The notes below the pieces were generated by a model that was not told where the DNA came from, searched no databases, and worked only from the letters and a program-made list of their open reading frames with translations. From positions 1-40,429 of the forward strand of contig JBFHVL010000003.1 of NCBI GenBank assembly GCA_041589565.1: DNA of 40,429 nt. The letters run 5' to 3'. How positions within the stretch are numbered: the first letter of the stretch is position 1; every line of letters begins with the position of its first letter. Shown one piece after another: positions 26,276 to 32,685 of the stretch. This stretch comes from Pleionea sp041589565 (lineage in GTDB: Bacteria > Pseudomonadota > Gammaproteobacteria > Enterobacterales > Kangiellaceae). The position numbers and the translations under genes were made by a program.

Positions 26276-27085
26276 TCACAATTGCCCTATTCCAATACCC
26301 GGCGAACCAGAAACGAAATCAGCACTGTCGTATCGCTCACTTTTCGCAGCATTAACAATCACGTACTCAGTTCGTCTTTCAATATATTTTTGCTGAGTCG
26401 ATTGCTCAGTTTGCGTTTTGGTCTGTGATTTAACAGAATCGTTTTCTTTACGCTGTTTATTCTCTTTTTTCTTTTTGTGGTCTAATAAATTATCACTCCG
26501 AGGTGTCGGCATAATTTGGGTGGGAGTTTTAACTGGATTTTCAGTTTTTCCGGTAAATACAGATTCACTTTTGTTCTCAGGCAATAGATGAGTCACGACC
26601 GGTTTTGACTGTTTGCTGTTTAAGTTTTTGGTTAATGACTTTGATCGTTTATTTCCACTCTCTTTATAATCCGGCTTATCTGCATTCGATTGGATATAGG
26701 GTTCCATAATGTGATCAAGAATCGAGTATGGCGACTCTTCATTCAATATTTTTGGAGAGTCCGATTCTCGGATGACCTTAGAGTCCTCCGGAACTAATTC
26801 GGTAGGTATTTTTTCGCTATTTCTGGATATGATTTTTTCTTCAAACGATTGCTTTATTGCGGTACTTTCAACTTGTAATGGCGAAACCGAATACTCAGAG
26901 GTATTAACATTGTTTTTTGTTTCAACCGTTTGTTCTATGTCTTTGCGATTCGCCAAATGAGTGGGCGATGTTTCTGGCCACACAGCTTCAACGAAGGTAG
27001 ATCCTGAAAATGGGTCAAAGAGTTTGTTTCGTTTGGCACAGCATTCCGCATTCGCACGACGCATCAACCGTTGAAAATAGTTCAT
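26276..27085 (-). CDS. Orphan eCIS protein, Lys/Ser/Glu-rich, probably disordered
   Basis: A 269-residue protein that I do not recognise. The N-terminus (MNYFQRLMRRANAECCAKRN, then KLFDPFSGSTFVEAVWPE) is compact and ends with a hydrophobic patch. Residues about 50-235 are charged, Ser/Thr/Lys/Glu/Asn-rich and low in hydrophobics (HKKKKENKQRKENDSVKSQT, then KTQTEQSTQQKY), so likely disordered. The C-terminus (RRTEYVIVNAAKSERYDSAD, then FVSGSPGIGIGQL) again looks like a short ordered anchor. Such a layout, two short anchors around a flexible rod, would suit a tape-measure, scaffold or luminal plug, and the gene sits where tail chaperones and tape measures are expected (after tube and gp26-like genes). 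GAGG lies 9 nt before the ATG. The function is inference only. Confidence 0.7.
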   Translation of the reverse strand: MNYFQRLMRRANAECCAKRNKLFDPFSGSTFVEAVWPETSPTHLANRKDIEQTVETKNNVNTSEYSVSPLQVESTAIKQSFEEKIISRNSEKIPTELVPEDSKVIRESDSPKILNEESPYSILDHIMEPYIQSNADKPDYKESGNKRSKSLTKNLNSKQSKPVVTHLLPENKSESVFTGKTENPVKTPTQIMPTPRSDNLLDHKKKKENKQRKENDSVKSQTKTQTEQSTQQKYIERRTEYVIVNAAKSERYDSADFVSGSPGIGIGQL

Positions 27086-27094
27086 TTCACTACC

Positions 27095-27880
27095 TCACAT
27101 TGCATCGAGAATTAGATTAGCCATCGTTTGGCGGACCGAACGAGGCAAGCTTTGAATTTCCGAAAGTGACCAACCGTAGGTTGAGGCAATGAGGTGTATT
27201 TCGGATAGCGTACTGGTTTTTTCATTAATAAGCTTTTGTAAAAAATACGACTGAATATCAAAGTGAGCAAAATACTCTTGATCACATTCGGGACAACTTG
27301 CGGATAGTTCCAAATCAAGAATGGGCGCGGCAGACTCCAGCCAATCATTTATCTTTTCCGATGAATTGCCATCATTAGCTTGTTGACTTAGATTCGAAAG
27401 TACCGATTTGTCATTCGAGCGAAACAGCTTCTTTTCTTGTTGATAGGTCGGGAGCTTTAGTACTTCTCTTTTTAATTCAGAGTTTGTTTCGGTTGATAGG
27501 TCAACTTCTGCGTTCCCTGTAACTCGCCAATTAGTTCGCGTCGCAAAAACATTTTCCGTAAGTTCAGACAGTTGGAACGAAAGATCAAATGGTTCGTCGC
27601 AGAGTTCACAATGTAAACTCGAAAGTATCCGATCGTTCCAGTAGTGCTGATACAGTTGAGATAATATCCAGTCACGATCGGATACGCTTAAATCCGAGAT
27701 GTCGAACGAATCTGAAAGTTGCGACCTATCAATCAACCGGTCCAATAAGTTAACCGCGGAGCGAGTGTTTATTCCATCTACACTTAACTCGTCTGCAGCC
27801 GTTAACTCTGACAAATAAATCGGAATTCGACTGTTTTCGTCAGGTGTTCGATAGTGAAACAGATCCAATGGGTTCGCCAT
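27095..27880 (-). CDS. gp26/gp51-like baseplate or tail chaperone protein with two CxxC pairs
   Basis: A 261-residue protein. Two cysteine pairs, CELC (91-94) and CPEC (196-199), flank a Ser/Asn-rich linker and could form one zinc ribbon. The C-terminus (LIASTYGWSLSEIQSLPRSV, then RQTMANLILDA) resembles the ending of T4-type baseplate/chaperone proteins found next to the tube gene in eCIS and contractile phages (YGW..xEI..L pattern). The N-terminal residues about 15-85 fit the T4 baseplate-protein family loosely. It lies 29 nt after the tube gene, with no strong ribosome binding site. The exact role (assembly chaperone or hub component) is uncertain. Confidence 0.72.
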   Translation of the reverse strand: MANPLDLFHYRTPDENSRIPIYLSELTAADELSVDGINTRSAVNLLDRLIDRSQLSDSFDISDLSVSDRDWILSQLYQHYWNDRILSSLHCELCDEPFDLSFQLSELTENVFATRTNWRVTGNAEVDLSTETNSELKREVLKLPTYQQEKKLFRSNDKSVLSNLSQQANDGNSSEKINDWLESAAPILDLELSASCPECDQEYFAHFDIQSYFLQKLINEKTSTLSEIHLIASTYGWSLSEIQSLPRSVRQTMANLILDAM

Positions 27881-27909
27881 AAGCGTTACTCAGTAGTCAG
27901 CACGTCGCT

Positions 27910-28410
27910 CTAGGTTTCCGTTGGCTCAGCAACATCGAGGTCACGTTCCCAACCCTCGTTTTGCAACACCATCATTTCGATCGCGATTACATTTCCATTT
28001 GCATCGAGTTCTGGCATCGATTGATACTCCGACACCCAGCAGCGATACACTTTATAGGCTTTCGCAACTTTTCCTTGTTCATTAAGTAATTCAATGATCA
28101 AATCTTTGCGAAAGTTTTTAAGCGAAATGGCAGCATCACCGTCGGTGTGATTGACCATGTTGGCCCAATTTTCGAATTCTGGATCGTGGGTGAGGCCACG
28201 CTCTAGAGTGATTGCTTCCGTTTTACTGGTGCCAGGACTGCGACGTGGCATACTCGGGTCGCCACCCTCGCGATGTTCAACCACTTCAGTGGTGCGTTTC
28301 AGTGCTGAAATTTTCGAAACTCCAGCAACGTAATTGCCATCCCATTTGATCCGAAACTTCATATTTTTGTACGGGTCAAACCGATGGGTATTCACGGTAA
28401 ATTGAGCCAT
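27910..28410 (-). CDS. Inner tube protein (Pvc1/Pvc5, T4 gp19-like)
   Basis: A 166-residue tube protein. The N-terminus RFDPYKNMKFRIKWDGNYVA, followed by GVSKISALKRTTEVVEHREG (the conserved strand-loop), and ISLERGLTHDPEF-like AITLERGLTHDPEFENWANM, then VLQNEGWERD at the end, are the standard gp19 / eCIS tube blocks. It is expected to stack as hexameric rings inside the sheath and to hold cargo in its lumen. It lies 15 nt after the sheath gene and is the only tube gene in the cluster, whereas PVC has two. Confidence 0.95.
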   Translation of the reverse strand: MAQFTVNTHRFDPYKNMKFRIKWDGNYVAGVSKISALKRTTEVVEHREGGDPSMPRRSPGTSKTEAITLERGLTHDPEFENWANMVNHTDGDAAISLKNFRKDLIIELLNEQGKVAKAYKVYRCWVSEYQSMPELDANGNVIAIEMMVLQNEGWERDLDVAEPTET

Positions 28411-28425
28411 GTAAGTTCTCCCTGT

Positions 28426-30888
28426 TTAAACCTGAACTTGACCGGCGAGTTGTTGTAAATGCAGTACCACAAACTCAGCGGGTTTAAGCGGCGCAAAGCC
28501 GACATGAATATTCACAATGCCCAAATTGCGATCGTTTTGTGTCGTAGTGTTCGCATCGCATTGCACCGAGTAAGCTTCTTTCGGTGTTGCACCTTGGAAG
28601 GCACCTTGTCTGAAGAGATTGTGCATAAAGGCTCCGACGTTTAATCGAATTTGCGACCACAATGGCTCGTCATTGGGTTCAAACACTGCCCACTTCAATC
28701 CGCGGTACAACGACTCCTCGATGTAAAGTGCAGTGCGCACAATCGGAATGTATTTCCACTCAGAACCGAATCCATCGTCGCCATCCATTGTGCGTCCACC
28801 CCAACTCACTATCCCGTTGGGGAACAATCGAATGTTGTTCACTGCTTTTGGATTCATCACACCATTTTGCGCGTCGGAATGTTTGTATTGCACGCCCACC
28901 ACACCACGCAAATCCGCTTCAATACCAGCAGGTGCTTTCCACACACCTCGCGAGCCGTCAATGCGAGCAATCAGTCCGGCGATCGCTCCAGCAGGGCCAA
29001 CGTTTACTTCTTTTTTGTTATCGATCATGGTGACGTTGGGATAAAACACCGCGGCGCGATTTTTCACTAATCCTATTCTTAAAGAATTCACTCCAATTGC
29101 CGCATCGATGGTTTGTTGTGGATCAGTCCAATTGTCGGGTGGATCCATTAATAGAAATGCGCGTTTCTTGTGACAGAAAACCGAAGCTGGTCCCCACAGC
29201 GCTCGTGTTTCTGCGTCGCTGTTATCGTGATCTCGGGGAAGAATAAGAAGGTTAAATAAATCTACCTGGCTATCGATAATGCGATAGGCATTTTCGTAAT
29301 CGACCGGTAAAGGTTTAGTGCCATCGTTGCCGGGTAGTCCAGGAATTTGAAACTGATTGAGTCCCGATGCACCTAGTGCGTAGTAACGAGTGTTATCGAT
29401 CACGGTTGAAGATATGTCTGGGCCGGCGGCACCACCTAATTCTGTTGCAACCACCACCACTTTGTTGTCGCCACCCGATGTCGGGTTAATTGCCAGTCGG
29501 CTGCCAATCACTTTCGCCTGATAAGCAAACGCGGGATTGACCAGTGCTTGATTATTAATTGCCGCAGCGATGATCGACAATTTTTCTCGAATACCACCTC
29601 GACCATCGTTTTGATCGGTCGCCTTGGCATCTTGGTACATGCGAGGTTCAACAATGCCACCCGGTGAGGTATTGATGTTGTAGGCGCCACTCGCAACGTT
29701 AATTACCGTGCCATCCACCACAACAGAGTCAAACGCTGCTTGCGACATGCTGCCAAAGGTAACCAGATCATCTAGTGAAGTCACATTACCGCTCGGTGCG
29801 GGACGAGCACCGGCAAATCGGCCAACCTCGATTCCACCTTGGCCTGTTCCCAACATCAAGGTAACCGCTAAATCGTTGGACAATGCGGGTTCTATGATTA
29901 CGTTTCCACCAGCGGACGAAATCCGTAAAAAACTGGTGAATTCGTTATCTTGTCCTGCAGGGCCTGCAGGTCCAACAGGATCAGCAGGATAGGTGTAAGG
30001 TCCGCCACCTACGGCTGGAATTTCGACGGTAACGCTGGCTCCGGTTCCGGATAATACGTCGTTGTTGATAATGTCTTGAATACGCTGCGCTAAATTAGCC
30101 ACCGCATTGGCATCGGTATCTACCGGCACAGGATGCGTCGCATCAGCAAAATCAATGCTCGATAAATCCACTTCACGCGGAGCAATTCCATCGACACTGA
30201 TCATAAATCGATTAGTGGTAACGGCAGAGCCCAATAAGCTCATCCACTGAGTGCGGTATACGGTATCGGTTGCAGCGGATACTGCAAAACCAGATTGCGA
30301 GTAACCGTTTGCTGAACCAACCGCTAAATCGGTTACCGTTACCAACGCTGAATCGCGATTAATGACATCAACTGCGTAGCGTGAATTGTTGGGGTCCATC
30401 GATAAATTAATATGGGTTTCACCCAAGGTTTGTTGCAGTACACCTGATGCGTTTTGTTCCCAGCGAAACAAACTTAGGTTAAAGGTAATTTCAGGTTGCG
30501 AGGTGTCGTAATCAACAAATGCTCGAATACTATCGCCAAACAATCCTTGCGACTTTGCTTCAAGATGTAACGTTGCCGCGTTACTTTCGTTTTGCAGATC
30601 AACCGATGACGAACGAGCGACGGTCATATCGGCTATCCGCATTACGTAACAACGATTACCACCATTGGCAAAAAACAGTTTTACTGATCGCGCTAAGTCG
30701 CTATCGGAAAATTCTGCAGTAAAGGTGCGTTCGAAGTCTTCAAAACTCAAACATAAAACCGGTTTATTTAACTCACCTTTTTTTGCTCTGCCAATAAACA
30801 TAGCAATTGAAGTACTCACACCGGCAATAGTTCGGACACCACTAGGAACTTCTTTTATATACACGCCCGGATAAGATAGATTAGACAT
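28426..30888 (-). CDS. Contractile tail sheath protein, enlarged
   Basis: An 820-residue sheath protein. The core is split: the N-terminus (MSNLSYPGVYIKEVPSGVRT, then IAGVSTSIAMFIGRAKKGEL, FANGGNRCYVMRIAD at about 92) and the C-terminal half from about 500 (YRIIDSQVDLFNLLILPRD, FLLMDPPDNW, GVWKAPAGIEADLRGVVGVQ, EWKYIPIVRTALYIEESLYR, PAEFVVLHLQQLAGQ) are typical. Between about 100 and 480 sits a large insertion with an outward-facing beta-rich character, including a Gly-Pro stretch VGPAGPAGQ near 310 and a GGIEVGRFAGARPAPSG block. PVC sheaths are roughly half this length, and three paralogues are used there. AGGAG precedes the ATG. This is the only sheath gene in the cluster. Confidence 0.95.
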   Translation of the reverse strand: MSNLSYPGVYIKEVPSGVRTIAGVSTSIAMFIGRAKKGELNKPVLCLSFEDFERTFTAEFSDSDLARSVKLFFANGGNRCYVMRIADMTVARSSSVDLQNESNAATLHLEAKSQGLFGDSIRAFVDYDTSQPEITFNLSLFRWEQNASGVLQQTLGETHINLSMDPNNSRYAVDVINRDSALVTVTDLAVGSANGYSQSGFAVSAATDTVYRTQWMSLLGSAVTTNRFMISVDGIAPREVDLSSIDFADATHPVPVDTDANAVANLAQRIQDIINNDVLSGTGASVTVEIPAVGGGPYTYPADPVGPAGPAGQDNEFTSFLRISSAGGNVIIEPALSNDLAVTLMLGTGQGGIEVGRFAGARPAPSGNVTSLDDLVTFGSMSQAAFDSVVVDGTVINVASGAYNINTSPGGIVEPRMYQDAKATDQNDGRGGIREKLSIIAAAINNQALVNPAFAYQAKVIGSRLAINPTSGGDNKVVVVATELGGAAGPDISSTVIDNTRYYALGASGLNQFQIPGLPGNDGTKPLPVDYENAYRIIDSQVDLFNLLILPRDHDNSDAETRALWGPASVFCHKKRAFLLMDPPDNWTDPQQTIDAAIGVNSLRIGLVKNRAAVFYPNVTMIDNKKEVNVGPAGAIAGLIARIDGSRGVWKAPAGIEADLRGVVGVQYKHSDAQNGVMNPKAVNNIRLFPNGIVSWGGRTMDGDDGFGSEWKYIPIVRTALYIEESLYRGLKWAVFEPNDEPLWSQIRLNVGAFMHNLFRQGAFQGATPKEAYSVQCDANTTTQNDRNLGIVNIHVGFAPLKPAEFVVLHLQQLAGQVQV

Positions 30889-30934
30889 AAATGACTAGCT
30901 CCTCACGCTCCATGAAAGTATTCGACAAAACCCA

Positions 30935-31312
30935 CTAGGCTCCATCGCGAATCAGTTGAATTAAGGAATCTGGTGATAGTTCGCTCACTGGCAGAGCCTT
31001 CAATTCCAACTTAAAAATATCTCCTGACCTTACATTTTCAGCCAGATTAACGATGATCATTTCCGGATTTGAGAAAAGCAGTTTGCGAACAATAGCCAGA
31101 GTCGTATCGCTGGATTCGTAATGAGTAATCATTGCATCGCAATTCAAATTTGTTTCGTCGTCAGATTTACCGAGGTCGAGACGTGGAAGCGTTGATACAA
31201 TTTCCATGTCAGGTTGTTGCTCAACAATCGAGACAACCAGTTGATTCAGTAATTGCGGCAGTCCCATAGTTATGACGCGATAACTTTTCAAATCCTTTCC
31301 CGAAAAGATCAT
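30935..31312 (-). CDS. Degenerate receiver-like protein at the head of the eCIS operon
   Basis: A 125-residue protein without a DNA-binding domain. The pattern SYRVITMGLPQLLNQLVVSI, VEQQPDMEIVSTLP, CDAMITHYESSDTTLAIVRK, NPEMIIVNLAE, ALPVSELSPDSLIQLIRDG follows the alternating beta/alpha order of a response-regulator receiver, and resembles the receiver of the regulator at 553-1209. Where the phosphoacceptor Asp should sit (AILIDVSFPD in that regulator) there is a His/Tyr context (AMITHYESSD), so phosphorylation is unlikely. It lies 46 nt upstream of the sheath gene and is the first gene after the gap terminator. A role as a regulatory partner of that regulator is an inference. No good ribosome binding site is seen, so the start is uncertain. 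Confidence 0.65.
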   Translation of the reverse strand: MIFSGKDLKSYRVITMGLPQLLNQLVVSIVEQQPDMEIVSTLPRLDLGKSDDETNLNCDAMITHYESSDTTLAIVRKLLFSNPEMIIVNLAENVRSGDIFKLELKALPVSELSPDSLIQLIRDGA

Positions 31313-31443
31313 TCAGACGATCAAGCTAAAGTGATCCAATGAAGATTGAAATGAACAAAACTATCGAAAAAGGAACTAGATAAAATTTGGGTCAAAAGGA
31401 CTGGTACGATCTAGATCTAAAGATTCATTTTTGACAGGTTAAA
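31313..31443 (-). promoter_or_regulatory. Presumed eCIS operon promoter region with a 10-bp palindrome
   Basis: The 131 bases between the gap terminator and the first eCIS gene must carry the operon's promoter. A perfect palindrome GATCTAGATC at 31408-31417, about 95 nt upstream of the ATG, is a candidate operator. A TTGACC followed by an AT-rich stretch and TTATCT/ATCTAG lies between it and the gene, but spacing does not fit a good sigma-70 promoter, so activation by a regulator or another sigma factor is possible. Confidence 0.4.
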
Positions 31444-31471
31444 AAAAACCACATCATGAGATGTGGTTTTT
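31444..31471 (-). terminator. Rho-independent terminator of gap
   Basis: A perfect 12-bp stem (plus strand AAAAACCACATC / GATGTGGTTTTT) with the 4-nt loop ATGA. The A-tract at 31441-31448 gives a U-tract on the minus-strand transcript, 20 nt after the gap stop. The T-run on the other side makes it bidirectional. It separates glycolytic transcription from the eCIS operon. Confidence 0.88.
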
Positions 31472-31490
31472 CGTTGGAAGCAAGTAGTTA

Positions 31491-32492
31491 TTATGCTTTC
31501 ATCATCGCAATCGCAGTATCCAGCATGCGGCAGGAGAAGCCCCACTCGTTGTCATACCAGGACACAACTTTAACCAGGTTGCCACCAATCACTCGTGTTT
31601 GAGTCGAATCGAAAATGCTCGACGCCGAGTGATGATTGAAGTCGGTCGAAACCAATGGCTCATCGTTATAAGCTAAAACATGTTCATCGGCAGCCTGTTT
31701 CATGATTTCATTTACTTCTTCAACGGTGGTGTTTCGGCTGGCAGTAAACGTCAGGTCAACTACAGACACATTTACCGTAGGCACACGCATTGCGAAGCCA
31801 TCCAATTTACCGTTTAACTCAGGCAAAACCAGACCAACCGCTTTGGCCGCGCCGGTTTTAGTTGGGATCACAGACATGGCTGCGGCACGCGCACGGCGCA
31901 AATCTTTGTGTTGATTGTCGATGATGCGCTGATCGTTGGTGTATGCATGAATGGTGTTCACCAGACCACTCTCAATGCCCAACTTCTCGTGCAATGCTTT
32001 GGCCACTGGTGCCAAACAGTTAGTGGTACAGGATGCATTGGAAACCACTTTGTGATCGGAAGTCAGGATGTCATCGTTCACGCCATAAACAATCGTAGCA
32101 TCAACATCAGCAGCACCTGGTGCCGAAATCAGAACCTTCTTAGCACCGCCAACAAAGTGCTTGGAAGCACCGGCTTTATCATTGAACACCCCGGTACACT
32201 CGAGAACAACGTCTACACCGTAATCGCTCCATTTAAGGTTTTCTGGATTACGGTCCGCTAACATAGCGATAGGATCGCCGTTAACGTACATGTGCGTTTC
32301 GTCACCGGTTACATCGGCTTCAAATCGTCCGTGAGTGGTATCGTACTTGGTCAAATGAACATTAGTTTCAATCGGGTGAGATGAGTTGATGGCAACTACC
32401 TTGATCTCGTCCTGACGATTGAGTTCATAGATGGCGCGTAACACCATACGACCAATACGACCGTAGCCGTTAATGGCAACTTTAACTGTCAT
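31491..32492 (-). CDS. gap: Type I glyceraldehyde-3-phosphate dehydrogenase, GapB-like
   Basis: A 333-residue cytosolic enzyme that interconverts glyceraldehyde 3-phosphate and 1,3-bisphosphoglycerate. It shows the Rossmann motif INGYGRIGR at 7-15, catalytic Cys154 in SNASCTTNCLAP, and the catalytic-His region NTIHAYTNDQ. After VVAIN the usual Asp of NAD-specific enzymes is replaced by Ser (N36-S37-S38, INSSHPIET), as in GapB-type enzymes that prefer NADP and work in the gluconeogenic or Calvin direction; this coenzyme call is inferred. I choose ATG 32492-32490 with GAGG upstream; longer forms add an unconserved N-terminus. It lies downstream of tkt on the same strand. Confidence 0.95.
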   Translation of the reverse strand: MTVKVAINGYGRIGRMVLRAIYELNRQDEIKVVAINSSHPIETNVHLTKYDTTHGRFEADVTGDETHMYVNGDPIAMLADRNPENLKWSDYGVDVVLECTGVFNDKAGASKHFVGGAKKVLISAPGAADVDATIVYGVNDDILTSDHKVVSNASCTTNCLAPVAKALHEKLGIESGLVNTIHAYTNDQRIIDNQHKDLRRARAAAMSVIPTKTGAAKAVGLVLPELNGKLDGFAMRVPTVNVSVVDLTFTASRNTTVEEVNEIMKQAADEHVLAYNDEPLVSTDFNHHSASSIFDSTQTRVIGGNLVKVVSWYDNEWGFSCRMLDTAIAMMKA

Positions 32493-32522
32493 TGCATACC
32501 TCGCTGTTATGACTGGTACTTT

Positions 32523-32556
32523 AAAAAAGTAAACCGAATCGGCCACACCGACTCGG
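32523..32556 (-). terminator. Terminator or attenuator between tkt and gap
   Basis: On the minus-strand RNA a 9-bp stem CCGAGUCGG / CCGAUUCGG (one G-U pair) with loop UGUGG is followed by UUUACUUUUUU. It lies about 130 nt after the tkt stop and 30 nt before the gap start, so gap either has its own promoter, is expressed by read-through, or both. Confidence 0.6.
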
Positions 32557-32685
32557 AGTCTTGTACTTATGAAGCGCTAGCGCCGAATTCTAATGACCCG
32601 GTCGTTGGTTGCTTCGGTGTTGTGTTTTTATGATTATTCAGTATTGAGTCAGCCCGCATGAACCGACTCAACAAATCTTTCAACG

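Larger units (their letters stand above)
1222..31312 (-). other. Extracellular contractile injection system (eCIS) gene cluster
   Basis: Eighteen consecutive minus-strand genes with gaps of 1-56 nt or 4-nt overlaps encode a contractile phage-tail-like particle: sheath, tube, cap (DUF4255), AAA+ ATPase, DUF4157 cargo, tube adaptor, LysM, hub, spike, PAAR-like tip, gp25, two J-like wedges, gpI-like and a beta-helix protein. The DUF4255 protein, dedicated ATPase and DUF4157 protein are hallmarks of the eCIS class (PVC, Afp, MAC). Head, DNA packaging, lysis and integration genes are absent, as are T6SS TssJLM and ClpV. The cluster differs from the PVC plan in having one sheath and one tube gene, separate hub and spike genes, and no recognisable tape measure. 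It sits between gap and pgk. Confidence 0.93.

Noticed and set aside
1222..31312. Prophage or prophage remnant
   Set aside because: Tail genes only; no capsid, portal, terminase, integrase, holin or lysin. DUF4255, DUF4157 and a dedicated AAA+ ATPase mark an eCIS.
1222..31312. Type VI secretion system
   Set aside because: No TssJ/TssL/TssM membrane complex, ClpV, or TssB/TssC pair; the sheath is a single phage-like chain.
31431..31436. TTGACA as a plus-strand promoter between gap and the eCIS operon
   Set aside because: It would point away from the eCIS and into the gap terminator, with no plus-strand gene there.
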